Shown: positions 36,459 through 45,447, counted from the first letter of the stretch. The stretch is DNA of 64,000 bases from Fusobacterium perfoetens (GCF_021531595.1 NZ_JADYUD010000004.1:62001-126000); one strand, 5' to 3'. The notes: a model not told the origin generated them from the sequence alone. A program made the numbers and translations.

Positions 36459-36617
36459 AAGAAACAACCCGTTATGGCTGGGATAAAATCCATATATGTT
36501 TGAGCATTAAAAACGCTATGATATAGGCTTTCACTTCGGTGAAAGCTTATTTCATGTTTATAAGAGGGTAGCGCCTTTTGTAAGCAGTTGACTCAAACAT
36601 ATATGGAGGTGTTTCAG
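36459..36617 (+). ncRNA. Long structured leader of the 27-aa peptide mRNA
   Basis: About 160 bases lie between promoter and peptide ATG. TCCATATATGTTTGAG (36489-36504) is a perfect 16-base complement of 36592-36607, which runs into the GGAGGTG ribosome-binding site. Inside lies a GCTTTCAC/GTGAAAGC hairpin with a TTCG loop (36528-36547). CCCGTTATGG (36468-36477) can pair with CCATAATGGG at the mRNA 3-prime end (36717-36726), or locally with GGG at 36480-36482. It matches no riboswitch class I know. The shape is that of an inert type I toxin mRNA. Confidence 0.6.
36509..36550 (-). ncRNA. Tentative antisense RNA within the toxin leader
   Basis: On the minus strand, CTTACA (36584-36579), 16 bases, and TATAAA (36562-36557) could drive a short RNA. 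It would contain the GCTTTCAC/GTGAAAGC hairpin and end at a T5 run (36513-36509). The promoter match is moderate and the terminator weak, so this is only a place to look. Confidence 0.25.
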
Positions 36618-36701
36618 ATGGATTTCTTGTTAAGTATCTTGTCTGGAATAATTGCAAATATTATTTGTGATTATTTCCATAACTGGAGAAACAGCAAATA
36701 A
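36618..36701 (+). CDS. 27-aa hydrophobic peptide, candidate type I toxin
   Basis: The ATG sits 6 bases after GGAGGTG. The peptide starts MDFLLSILSGIIANIIC and ends DYFHNWRNSK: one hydrophobic helix with a polar, basic tail. This is the build of type I toxin and holin-like membrane peptides in Firmicutes. It has its own strong promoter, a long self-pairing leader and a short 3-prime hairpin, and no neighbouring gene shares the transcript. I know no exact family match. Toxicity is inference. Confidence 0.6.
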   Translation: MDFLLSILSGIIANIICDYFHNWRNSK

Positions 36702-36716
36702 CCTCTCACACCTCCC

Positions 36717-36740
36717 CCATAATGGGCTTTATTTTTATAA
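36717..36740 (+). terminator. 3-prime end hairpin of the candidate toxin mRNA
   Basis: CCCA/TGGG (36716-36726) followed by a T-rich stretch. The same bases can pair with the mRNA 5-prime end, so this site may be bifunctional. Confidence 0.5.
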
Positions 36741-36901
36741 AAAACCCTAAAAATAATTTATAATTTAAAATATTTAGAATTTTAATAATAAAAATATATA
36801 TTTTTGATCATATAAAAATAAATCATAAAAATTTTTTATAAGATAACTTGTATTTTTTATATGAGTAAAAAGAAATTTAAAAAAATTTTTAAAAAATAGG
36901 G

Positions 36902-36930
36902 TTGACAATATTTTCATTTGGTAGTAAACT
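36902..36930 (+). promoter_or_regulatory. Promoter of the lysine-riboswitch transcript
   Basis: TTGACA (36902-36907), 17 bases, then TAAACT (36925-36930), about 25 bases before the aptamer. Confidence 0.7.
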
Positions 36931-36954
36931 TAGTTCAACAAAATACAAAACAAG

Positions 36955-37120
36955 AAGATAGAGGTTGCGGGATTCAAAAGTAACTGAAAACATTAAGATT
37001 TGTGTATCGTTTTCATTGAAAGGGGAAACCGCCGAAAGATATATATAGACACAAATATGTATATCTTGGGACTTAGTATAAGATACTATGGACTGTCACA
37101 ATAATGTGGAGAGCTATCAT
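36955..37120 (+). promoter_or_regulatory. Lysine riboswitch (L box)
   Basis: Conserved L-box blocks appear in order: GATAGAGGTTGCGGG, AAAGTAA, GAAAGGGGAAACCGCCGAA, CTTGGGACTTAG, TGGACTGTCA and a closing CTATC (37114-37118) that pairs with GATAG (36957-36961) as P1. A promoter lies upstream and a long intrinsic terminator follows, before a NhaC-family transporter gene. Confidence 0.93.
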
Positions 37121-37165
37121 TGGTTTTTTAATATTTTTATATTTATACTAGTTAATTTAAATATT

Positions 37166-37217
37166 AAACCATAAACTCATTTTTGTGAATCTTCAAAAAT
37201 CAGTTTATGGTTTTTTT
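37166..37217 (+). terminator. Lysine-riboswitch terminator
   Basis: AAACCATAAACT (37166-37177) pairs with AGTTTATGGTTT (37202-37213), extended inward by ATTTTTG/CAAAAAT, with a T-run after. It is the OFF structure ahead of the transporter. Confidence 0.88.
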
Positions 37218-37262
37218 ATTTGTATCAATAATTTAAATTTTTAATAAACGGGGGTATTTCTT

Positions 37263-38876
37263 ATGGGTAACAGATTTTTCAGACTAGTTTCATTTTTAGG
37301 TTTAACATTCTTAATGCTTTCTACAGCAGCATTTGCTGAAGAAGCAGCTTATCAGCCAGCTTTATATTCAACATTCTGGGCACTTGTCCCTCCAATTGTT
37401 GCAATAGTTCTTGCTCTTATAACAAAAGAAGTTTTTAGTTCTCTTTTCATAGGGATATTAGTTGGAGGACTTTTCTATTCAGGATTTACTTTTGAAGGAA
37501 CTATGGTACATATTCTTCAAAATGGATTTGTAACAGTTCTTGCAGATTCTTATAATGTTGGTATCTTAATATTCTTAGTTATTCTTGGTGGAATGGTTTG
37601 TCTTATGAATGCTGCAGGAGGTTCAAGAGCATTCGGACAATGGGCAAGTAAAAGAATTAAAACTCGTGTAGGAGCACAACTTGCAACAATTCTTCTTGGT
37701 TGTCTTATATTCGTTGATGACTATTTTAACTGTTTAACAGTTGGAAGTGTAATGCGTCCTGTAACAGACAAACATAATGTATCTCGTGCAAAACTTGCTT
37801 ATATAATTGATTCAACAGCAGCACCTGTATGTATAATTGCTCCAATATCTTCTTGGGCAGCAGCAGTTACTGGATTTGTTCCTGGTGAAGATGGATTCTC
37901 AGTATTTATTAATGCAATTCCATTTAACTTCTATGCACTTCTTACAATAACAATGATGCTTTTACTTGTTATTCTTGGTGTAGATTATGGACCAATGAAA
38001 ACACATGAAGACAATGCTTTCAATGGAGATTTATTTACAACAGCTGACCGTTCATTTGTGACAGAAGAAGCAAATGTAAGTTCTAAAGGTTCTGTGTTAG
38101 ATTTAGTAATTCCAATTATTCTTTTAATAATCTGTTGTGTAACTGGTATGATTTATAGTGGTGGATTCTTCAGTGGAGCAGGATTTGTTGAAGCTTTCTC
38201 AAACAGTGATGCATCAGTTGGACTTGCTCTTGGAAGTATTTTTGCTATAATAATTACTATTGGATTCTATTCAATAAGAAAAGTTCTTTCTTTCCATGAA
38301 TGTATGAACTGTATTCCAGAAGGATTTAAAGCAATGGTTCCTGCAATAATAATTCTTACATTTGCTTGGACTTTAAAAGCTATGACTGATAGCCTTGGAG
38401 CTGCTCCATATGTTGCAGGTTTAATGGAAACTTCAGCAGCAGGACTTATGAACATGCTTCCAGCAATTATATTCTTAGTAGGTGTTGGACTTGCATTTGC
38501 AACTGGAACTTCTTGGGGAACATTCGGAATCTTAATTCCAATAGTTGTTGCAGTATTTGAAAATGATCCTCAAATGATGATTATAGCAATTTCAGCTTGT
38601 ATGGCAGGAGCTGTATGTGGAGACCACTGTTCACCAATATCTGATACAACAATAATGGCATCAGCTGGTGCACAAAGTAACCATGTAAACCATGTTTATA
38701 CTCAGCTTCCATATGCTTTAACAGTTGCAGGAATATCATTTGTATCATATATAATCGTTGGTTATACAAGAAGCTTATTTATAGCTTTACCATTTGGAAT
38801 GGCACTTCTTTTTGGATTCCTTTTCTTCGTAAAAATGAGAGGATCTCAAAGAACAGTTGCTACTCCAGCTAACTAA
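37263..38876 (+). CDS. NhaC-family Na+/H+ antiporter-like protein, probable lysine transporter (LysW type)
   Basis: A 537-residue, roughly 12-span membrane protein of the NhaC superfamily. FVDDYFNCLTVGSVMRP, a charged span with Asp-Asp, and GAVCGDHCSPISDTTIMAS are NhaC signatures. The first 25 residues look like a signal anchor ending AFAEEA. Lysine riboswitches in other bacteria precede NhaC-type genes called lysW, a proposed lysine transporter. Here the riboswitch and terminator lie directly upstream, so lysine import or exchange is the best reading. Start chosen after GGGGG. Confidence 0.88.
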   Translation: MGNRFFRLVSFLGLTFLMLSTAAFAEEAAYQPALYSTFWALVPPIVAIVLALITKEVFSSLFIGILVGGLFYSGFTFEGTMVHILQNGFVTVLADSYNVGILIFLVILGGMVCLMNAAGGSRAFGQWASKRIKTRVGAQLATILLGCLIFVDDYFNCLTVGSVMRPVTDKHNVSRAKLAYIIDSTAAPVCIIAPISSWAAAVTGFVPGEDGFSVFINAIPFNFYALLTITMMLLLVILGVDYGPMKTHEDNAFNGDLFTTADRSFVTEEANVSSKGSVLDLVIPIILLIICCVTGMIYSGGFFSGAGFVEAFSNSDASVGLALGSIFAIIITIGFYSIRKVLSFHECMNCIPEGFKAMVPAIIILTFAWTLKAMTDSLGAAPYVAGLMETSAAGLMNMLPAIIFLVGVGLAFATGTSWGTFGILIPIVVAVFENDPQMMIIAISACMAGAVCGDHCSPISDTTIMASAGAQSNHVNHVYTQLPYALTVAGISFVSYIIVGYTRSLFIALPFGMALLFGFLFFVKMRGSQRTVATPAN

Positions 38877-38905
38877 AAATAAATATAAAATTATAAATAA
38901 AAATC

Positions 38906-38932
38906 CTCTTTCAAATATGAGAGAGTATTTTT
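38906..38932 (+). terminator. Terminator of the NhaC-family gene
   Basis: CTCTTTC (38906-38912) pairs with GAGAGAG (38919-38925), with one G-U pair, then a T-run. Confidence 0.65.
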
Positions 38933-38968
38933 TATTATTAGTTTCTTCATTATATAATATATAGAAGG

Positions 38969-39841
38969 TTATCTATATTTATTAAACAAAATAAGCCCTG
39001 AAAGAATAATTCCCCCTCCTATATATGTTTCCAGTGAAGGCATCTCATTTATTATAAGAGAACCCATAACAGCAGAGATAAGAGGAGTGACAAACATAAA
39101 ATTTGTTACTTCACTAGTAACTTCAGCAACTGAAAGAGCCTTGCTCCACCAGATATATGCTATGGCACTTGGAAAAACTCCAAGATATATAAGGATAAGC
39201 CATGCTTTAGGTTCTGCACCTATAAGCTGTGGAATACTTTCAGGAAGAAATATCATAAGAAGAACTGTACCTGCAAAAATACTATAAGATGTAGATTGAA
39301 AAGCTGTGTATTTTTTTACATATTCTCTTTGAGTTATATTATATACTGCAAGAAGGATTGCTGCACTGAGCATAAAAATAATTCCAATATCTATAGAAAA
39401 AACTCCATTCCATAAGGCAAGGACGAGTATTCCTACAAAAGAAACCATAATTGACAACCAGCCTTTAAAATTTATTTTTTCTTTAAATATAAAAGATGAA
39501 AAAGCAGCCGTAAGAATTGGAGCTATTGCTATTATAACACTTCCTGTGGCAGATGTAAGTGACTGAGAACCTTTATTAAAAGTAATCATATAAAGAGTAA
39601 AACCTACAGCACCTGAAAAAAGAAATTTCGGAATATCTCTCGTTTCAGGAAATCCTATTTTTTTAATATACCCAATAACAAGAAGAGCCAAAGAAGCTGA
39701 AATATATCTAAAAAGTCCCAATGCCGAGGCTGTGAAATATTGAAGCCCTACTTTTGTAAAAACAAAAGCTGATGCCCAAAGAAATACCGTTCCAAAAGCA
39801 TAAAGTTTACATTCATATTTTTTAAAAAAACTATTTTTCAT
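38969..39841 (-). CDS. EamA/DMT-family transporter
   Basis: About 290 residues, ten membrane spans in two EamA repeats (YAFGTVFLWASAFVFTKVGL...; LLAVYNITQREYVKKY...). The start is ATG 39841, 9 bases after GGAG; a TTG 15 bases further up is part of the leader. The repeats show FNKGSQSLTSATGSVIIAIAPILTAAFSSFIF, the typical drug/metabolite transporter signature. Likely exports an amino acid or metabolite; the substrate is unknown. It converges on the NhaC gene. Confidence 0.9.
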   Translation of the reverse strand: MKNSFFKKYECKLYAFGTVFLWASAFVFTKVGLQYFTASALGLFRYISASLALLVIGYIKKIGFPETRDIPKFLFSGAVGFTLYMITFNKGSQSLTSATGSVIIAIAPILTAAFSSFIFKEKINFKGWLSIMVSFVGILVLALWNGVFSIDIGIIFMLSAAILLAVYNITQREYVKKYTAFQSTSYSIFAGTVLLMIFLPESIPQLIGAEPKAWLILIYLGVFPSAIAYIWWSKALSVAEVTSEVTNFMFVTPLISAVMGSLIINEMPSLETYIGGGIILSGLILFNKYR

Positions 39842-40075
39842 TTTAATCAACTCCAAAAAATTCTCAAATATTTATTATTTAATACTTCTCTTCATTATTA
39901 AGTATATAATATTAATGTATCTTGTAAAGATTATTTTTTCTGATTTGAGAAAATCTGTTATAGAGCAGTTAGGAATAATGAATTTTTTAATAAAAATTAA
40001 CATATTCTAGACATATTTTATATACTATGATAGTATTTATTTGGTGAACAAAAATATTTTTTTAGGAGTATAATA

Positions 40076-41287
40076 ATGAAATATAACAGAGAATACATAG
40101 AAGAACTGCTGAAAGGCTTTCTTGAAAAAAGAATTCTTGTAAAAGGAATAATTTCAAATATGAAAGGGAACTATCCTTATTCAAAAGCAGTGATTAAGCC
40201 TCTTATGCTAAAAAACAATTTCTTTTTTCAGTTTGAACAATTTCAGAATAATAAAGCTTATCATTCAAATCTGACAACAGAAGAGAGTATAGAAAAAATG
40301 AAAGAACTTCTTGATAATTTCAAACAATTTATGATTTTTACAACAGAGGGAGATTATCAGATTTTAAAAGGAAAAAATGATTTTACAGTAAAAATAACAA
40401 AAAATTCAAGAGAGATAACATCACTTGAACATAATAAAACAAAAAATTATCTTTTAGAAGAGGGAACACCTATACCTTTTTTAATTAAACTTGGAGTTAT
40501 GGGAGAAAAAGGAGAAGTTTTCAAAGATAGTTATAATAAATTCAGACAAATTAATAAATATCTTTAATTTATTGATGATACAATAAAAGAATTAAAAAGT
40601 AAAAAACTTATAACTGATACAATAAAAGTTGTAGATTTTGGATGTGGAAAATCATATCTTACTTTTGCTCTTCATCACTATCTTAAAAATATAAAAGATA
40701 TGAAATTTACAATTATAGGGCTTGATTTAAAAAAAGATGTAATGGATTACTGTAATAAAGTTGCCCGTGAACTAAATTGCGAAAATCTTGAATTCCTTAC
40801 AGGAGATATAAAAGATTTTGATAAATTAAAAGATGTAGATATAATTTTCTCTCTTCATGCTTGTAATAATGCAACAGATTATGCTCTTTTAAAAGGACTT
40901 GAACTTAATGCAAAGGCTATTCTTGCTGTTCCATGTTGTCAGCATGAATTTAATCAAAAAATGAGTTCAAATAAAGAGAGTGAATTCTTTAATAAAGAAA
41001 ATGCTATAGGAAAGCATGGTATACTTCTTGAAAAATTTACTTCAGTGGCAACAGATGCTTTCAGAGCTCAGGCTCTTGAGTTATGTGGATTTAAAACTCA
41101 AGTGATGGAATTTATAGATATGGAGCACACTCCTAAAAATATTCTTATAAGAGGAATAAAAGAAAAAGCAAAACCTGAATCTTTAGAAAAAAAATATGCA
41201 GAGTATGAAACTTTTAAAAAATTCCTTGGAATAGAACCTATCCTTGATAATCTTTTAAAACCATACTTTATTATAAATAAAAAATAA
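40076..41287 (+). pseudogene. SAM-dependent methyltransferase interrupted by one in-frame stop
   Basis: Two ORFs in the same frame are parted by a single TAA (40565-40567): ...RQINKYL, stop, FIDDTIKELK.... Codons 40568-40699 read straight on with no other stop, so a single base change explains it. The second part has the SAM motif VVDFGCGKSYLTFAL, motif II IIGLDLKKDV and the late VPCCQHEF. The N-terminal part (1-163) is the substrate-side domain usual for this family of class I methyltransferases (METTL25-like). Restored length is 403 residues. The C-terminal half alone might restart at ATG 40700, but that is inside motif I-II, so it is probably inactive. Confidence 0.8.
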
Positions 41288-41383
41288 TATATAGAAACTT
41301 TTTTAAATAATTATATTATTTTTTTAAGATTTTCTGTTATAATAATTAAAGAAATAAAATATATTCAGAAAGGTATAAGACAT

Positions 41384-41929
41384 ATGAAACCACATATAAA
41401 AGAAATAATTGTTGTTGAAGGAAGAGATGATATTACTGCTGTTAAAGCTGCCGTAGATGCTGAAGTAGTTGCAGTAAATGGATTTTCTGTGGGAAAAAAT
41501 ATTGAAAAAGTAAAAGCTGCATATGAAAGAAAAGGAATAGTTGTTCTTACAGATCCTGATTTTGCTGGTCTTAAAATAAGAGACTATATTCAAAAAAGAT
41601 TTCCAGAAGCTAAGCATGCTTATATAAACAGAGCCGAAGGAACTAAAAATGGGGATATTGGTGTTGAAAATGCCAGTCCAGAAGCTATAATAAAAGCTCT
41701 TGAAAAAGCAAGATGTGAATCTTCTGAAAAAAGAGAAGTTTTCAAACCTGAAATTCTTATAGAACATAGATTAACTGGATATCCAGATTCAAAAACTTTA
41801 AGAGAAAAACTTGGAAAAGTTCTTGGAATAGGATATTCTAATGGAAAACAACTTCTTTCTAAATTAAATCGTTATGATATAAGCATGGAAGAATTTTTGG
41901 AAGCTGTAAAAAAAGTTAATGAAAAATAA
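41384..41929 (+). CDS. rnmV: Ribonuclease M5
   Basis: A 181-residue Toprim-domain nuclease. VVEGRDD (9-15) gives the catalytic Glu and LTDPDFAG (about 55-62) the DxD metal pair, as in B. subtilis RnmV, which matures 5S rRNA. The C-terminal half holds the RNA-binding part (IGYSNGKQLLSKLNRYDIS). Size fits. Its presence outside Firmicutes is known in Fusobacteria. Confidence 0.95.
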   Translation: MKPHIKEIIVVEGRDDITAVKAAVDAEVVAVNGFSVGKNIEKVKAAYERKGIVVLTDPDFAGLKIRDYIQKRFPEAKHAYINRAEGTKNGDIGVENASPEAIIKALEKARCESSEKREVFKPEILIEHRLTGYPDSKTLREKLGKVLGIGYSNGKQLLSKLNRYDISMEEFLEAVKKVNEK

Positions 41930-41978
41930 ATATAGAAAATGCCACAGATATTATTATTCTGTGGCATTTATATTATAA

Positions 41979-42506
41979 CTATCCATCAATATAACGAGAC
42001 ATTACAGTTTCAAAATCTCTTCTATTTTTTACATCATCTTTAAAAGCTAAGAAATCAGGATCTCCTGGAACAAGAGTAAGCCCTTTTGATATAGCTTCAA
42101 GTGTATGGTCTATCATATTAAGCTTGTAATAAAGTCTTGCAAGCTGAAGCCAGCCCCAAGGATAATCTGGTGCAACAGTTGTTCCATGAATAATATATGT
42201 AAGAGATTCATCAAATTTTCTAAGACACATAAGGGCATATGAATATCTTGAACACCACACTCCTGTATCAAAACCTTCATTTTCAACTTTTTTTAATATT
42301 TTTTCAGAAAGTGCAAAAGCAGAATAACTTCCGCTGTTATTAAGAGCATAAGCTTTCCACAAAGCAACACCTAAATCTTTTTCCATTTCTTCATCAGTAT
42401 AGTGATGTTCTTCCTGCATTTTATCAAGATATGTAAGAATATCATCAGGATATTTAAAAGTCTCAAGTTGCTTTTTTCTTTCTTCAGTAATAAGTCTGCT
42501 TATCAT
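41979..42506 (-). CDS. TPR-like repeat protein, 175 aa
   Basis: All-helical. At least two TPR-like units are visible: TGVWCSRYSYALMCLRKFDESLTYIIHG and YPWGWLQLARLYYKLNMIDHTLEAISKGLTLVPGD, the second very TPR-like. It starts with a basic helix. It resembles proteins that accompany TPR scaffolds such as the 642-aa protein at the left of the window, but it is not close enough to call a paralogue. AGGAGG precedes the ATG. Function unknown. Confidence 0.75.
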   Translation of the reverse strand: MISRLITEERKKQLETFKYPDDILTYLDKMQEEHHYTDEEMEKDLGVALWKAYALNNSGSYSAFALSEKILKKVENEGFDTGVWCSRYSYALMCLRKFDESLTYIIHGTTVAPDYPWGWLQLARLYYKLNMIDHTLEAISKGLTLVPGDPDFLAFKDDVKNRRDFETVMSRYIDG

Positions 42507-42545
42507 CTGTACCTCCTAAACTTAAGTTTACTTAGTGATGTATTT

Positions 42546-43022
42546 TTAAAAATATTGTTTTAATTTTTCAATTTTCACTGTTGATATTTTTGATTCAAAT
42601 GTTTTTACAAGTTCTCCAAAATTACTGAATTCACGATTTGAAAAAATAATAGTTTCACCATTATTCATATATATTTTAACATCTACAAACATTTTCTTTC
42701 CAATACTGCTATCATCAATTATTATTTCTTTTATATACTTTTTAGCATAAGTTTTAGATTTTAAAATAAATGGACGAATTATCGTAAACTCTTTTTCTGT
42801 AACAGATATAATACGATAAGTTATAAGTCTTTTAATACTTCCATAAAATCCATAGGCTATTGCAAAAATAAAGAAAATAAATTTTGCAGTATTTTCATTC
42901 CATTTATCTGCCCCTATAAAAAACAGTGACATAGCAAGGTATACTGCACAAAATCCAAGAAGCATATCACAGATAAAAGGATATTTTCTTATTTTGCTTT
43001 TCACAACATATTTCTTTTCCAT
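42546..43022 (-). CDS. Two-span membrane protein with PH-like tail, 158 aa
   Basis: A short basic N-terminus, two membrane spans (about 17-37 and 46-65), then a soluble strand-rich domain (YRIISVTEKEFTIIRPF...DVKIYMNNGETIIFSN). That layout recalls bacterial PH-domain membrane proteins (YdbS/YcxB type). No catalytic motif. Part of a minus-strand block of unrecognised genes (41979-44241). Function unknown. Confidence 0.7.
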   Translation of the reverse strand: MEKKYVVKSKIRKYPFICDMLLGFCAVYLAMSLFFIGADKWNENTAKFIFFIFAIAYGFYGSIKRLITYRIISVTEKEFTIIRPFILKSKTYAKKYIKEIIIDDSSIGKKMFVDVKIYMNNGETIIFSNREFSNFGELVKTFESKISTVKIEKLKQYF

Positions 43023-43092
43023 AGTTCTCTCCTTAATGTAATTTATTCTCTAGGTTATTATATCACTAAAAATAAAATTTAACTATATCCCT

Positions 43093-44241
43093 CTATCTCA
43101 ATTTATATTCTGATGAAAAACCATAGGCAGTTGAAATTACTGCACCTTTTTCCTTAGTAATATCAATTCCATCTTTTTCTTTTGCTCTGCATATTACATT
43201 ATATGTAGAACTTATTCCTATATATTTAAAATACAAGTCTTTTAAAATATGTCCATGATCAATCATATGATTAACGGCTTTTTTAATCATGCTATATGAA
43301 AAAATCTGACTTTTATTTACTTCAAGAATTTTATCTTCCCCAATACATATATTTATTTTTTCTGGATATGTAATATCTGGAAAACCTCTCTCTGCACATA
43401 TTTCAGGAATAAAATTTATAAGTTCTTCTGCTAAATCATAATCTTTTGTCTTTTCTCCAAGTTGTACAATCATATCATCTAAATCTTTTTCTGTTTCACA
43501 TTTGTCAAACATATAAGCTGCCTCAAGAACAAATTTTTCTATCTCTTCTTCATTATAAGGATATGGAATATAAGTTGAATTTTCTTGAACAGCAAAAAAG
43601 AATTGTTTCTTTGAACCAAAATTTTCAGTATTCCACTGAGAGGCATAGTCAGCAATAAGTTCTCCCAATTCTTTTATAGGCTCATCATTTATTCGGCATT
43701 CACCTGTAATTTGATTATTATTTTTAGCAGCAAAGACTTTAATATATGATATTTTTTGATTTCCTAAATACTTAGGAATCTCATTTTCTAAAATTTTCCA
43801 AAATTCATTTGGATTCTTTGTTTCAGGTATATCACCCATTCCAACAATATTACTGCTGTACATTTTCCATTTGTGAATTCCATTGTATTCTGTTTCTATC
43901 TCTTTAAAAGATTCTCCATTCATCATAAACTTAATTCCTGACATTATTCCAAAGCAAAAACTTCCCTCTGCCATTGAAAGAGCATGTTTTCTGTCAGTCC
44001 CCATACTTGCAGAACACTCAAAAATCTCTCTATCCCATTTTTCAGAATAAAGATGATAATTTATAACTGCCATACTTTCATCTGATTTTATAACATCAGG
44101 ACGAATAGAAAGAGAATACTCAGGAATAAAAAGAGTATTATCTCTTATTTCACTTTCTTCTTCTAAAAATACATCTCTCATATTTTTTAAAAGATAATAA
44201 TTTAAATCTCCTAATTCAGCTTTTTTAAAATCTATATCCAT
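43093..44241 (-). CDS. Hypothetical protein, 382 aa (DUF6348-like N-terminus)
   Basis: A soluble acidic protein. The N-terminal 200 residues (SLSIRPDVIKSDESMAVINY...GTDRKHALSMAEGSFCFGIM) resemble DUF6348-type proteins: strand-rich with a G-x-D...A motif. The C-terminal 150 residues, with DLAEELINFIPEICAERGFP, are separate and helical. No enzyme motif. It starts after AAAAGGAG. The DUF assignment is tentative and no function is claimed. Confidence 0.65.
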   Translation of the reverse strand: MDIDFKKAELGDLNYYLLKNMRDVFLEEESEIRDNTLFIPEYSLSIRPDVIKSDESMAVINYHLYSEKWDREIFECSASMGTDRKHALSMAEGSFCFGIMSGIKFMMNGESFKEIETEYNGIHKWKMYSSNIVGMGDIPETKNPNEFWKILENEIPKYLGNQKISYIKVFAAKNNNQITGECRINDEPIKELGELIADYASQWNTENFGSKKQFFFAVQENSTYIPYPYNEEEIEKFVLEAAYMFDKCETEKDLDDMIVQLGEKTKDYDLAEELINFIPEICAERGFPDITYPEKINICIGEDKILEVNKSQIFSYSMIKKAVNHMIDHGHILKDLYFKYIGISSTYNVICRAKEKDGIDITKEKGAVISTAYGFSSEYKLR

Positions 44242-44418
44242 CTTATCTCCTTTTATTAGACAATTTATTTATCTTTTACTATTATATCACTAACTTTTAT
44301 TTTATTATAGTAACTTTAAAATTATGATTTTTTAATTCATAAATTTTAATATAAAGGAAATAAAACTTGCTAAAACAAATGTATTGTAATAAAATAAATA
44401 GATAGAGGTGTTGATGAA

Positions 44419-45051
44419 ATGATGAAAATTAATTATGACTTAGAAATGCAAAAAATTTTAGAAAACATAAAAAAAGAAGGAGGAAGTAAACCTAAACTTC
44501 TTCTTCACTCATGTTGTGCTCCATGTTGTTCAACAGTAATTGAACTTTTAAAAGAGTACTTTGAAATAACTATTTTTTACTATAATCCAAATATCACAGA
44601 AAATGATGAATATCATAAAAGATATGAAGAAATGATTGAATATATAAAAAAGAGACATTATGATATTCCTGTAAAAGAGGGGAGATATAATCCAAAAGAA
44701 GATTTTTTTGAAAAGATTAAAGGATTAGAAGATAGAAAAGAGGGAGGAGAAAGATGTTATAAATGTTATAACCTTCGTATGCAAGAAACAGCACAAAAAG
44801 CAGCAGAAGAGGGATATGATTATTTTACTACTGCTCTTTCAATAAGCCCTATGAAAAATTCTGCATGGATAAATGAAATAGGAGAAAAACTTGAAAAAGA
44901 ATATAAAATTAAATATCTTTATGGAGACTTTAAGAAAAAAGGAAGATATGTAGAAAGTATAAAAATTTCAAAAGAATATAATCTTTATAGACAAGATTAT
45001 TGTGGATGTATATTTTCAAAGCTGGAGAGAAAAGCTAATTCTCCTTTATAA
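44419..45051 (+). CDS. queH: Epoxyqueuosine reductase QueH
   Basis: A 210-residue protein of the QueH (DUF208) family. LLLHSCCAPCCS (about 28-39), CYKCYNLRMQETA (about 117-129) and DYCGC (about 196-200) hold the conserved cysteines for the iron-sulfur cluster and active site. It performs the last step of queuosine in tRNA, reducing epoxyqueuosine, as the non-homologous alternative to cobalamin-dependent QueG. It fits functionally with the queL/YhhQ genes at 4.4-5.9 kb. ATG 44422 is an alternative start. Confidence 0.95.
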   Translation: MMKINYDLEMQKILENIKKEGGSKPKLLLHSCCAPCCSTVIELLKEYFEITIFYYNPNITENDEYHKRYEEMIEYIKKRHYDIPVKEGRYNPKEDFFEKIKGLEDRKEGGERCYKCYNLRMQETAQKAAEEGYDYFTTALSISPMKNSAWINEIGEKLEKEYKIKYLYGDFKKKGRYVESIKISKEYNLYRQDYCGCIFSKLERKANSPL

Positions 45052-45069
45052 TCTAATAATTATAAAAAA

Positions 45070-45135
45070 TGGAGCTGTTGTATTTTCTAAATTATAAAAA
45101 TAAAATTTTATTTTTATAAATCTGCAACAGCTCCA
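45070..45135. repeat. Hairpin repeat element B
   Basis: TGGAGCTGTTG (45070-45080) pairs with CAACAGCTCCA (45125-45135). Inside is a 24-base perfect palindrome of ATAAAAATAAAA and its complement. T-run on the minus side, so it can end the small winged-helix gene. Related to elements A and C. Confidence 0.7.
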
Positions 45136-45148
45136 AGGAAATGAACAA

Positions 45149-45325
45149 TTATTTCTCAATAGAATAGTAGCATCTTTTTGGAGAGATTATAGCTTCGTCT
45201 TTTTTTAAATCTTTAAGAGCTTTATCAACAGCTTTCTTATCTTCTCCAAGAGCTTCAGCTATTTCCCCACCCTTCATAGGTTCTGATTTTTTTAATAAGT
45301 CAACTATTTTATCTTTTAATTCCAT
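45149..45325 (-). CDS. Small winged-helix DNA-binding protein, 58 aa
   Basis: An ATG 5-6 bases after AGGAGG opens 58 codons. It reads MELKDKIVDLLKKSEPMKGG, then EIAEALGEDKKAVDKALKDL, a clear helix-turn-helix, and ends with a short wing (ISPKRCYYSIEK). It is a minimal winged-helix protein of MarR/DprA-WH type, probably a dimeric repressor or nucleoid protein. It is transcribed on its own and ends at hairpin element B. The target is unknown. Confidence 0.75.
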   Translation of the reverse strand: MELKDKIVDLLKKSEPMKGGEIAEALGEDKKAVDKALKDLKKDEAIISPKRCYYSIEK

Positions 45326-45447
45326 TTTAATGCCTCCTGATAATTTAGTGTTTTAGTATTTTTCTATATTATATAATTTTTAATATAAGAAATCAACATT
45401 GATTTGTAATGATTGTAAAATAATTTTTTAAAGTATAAAGGGGGAAT

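Noticed and set aside
40565-40567. In-frame stop as a selenocysteine or recoded codon in the methyltransferase
   Set aside because: The codon is TAA, not TGA, and no recoding structure is evident.
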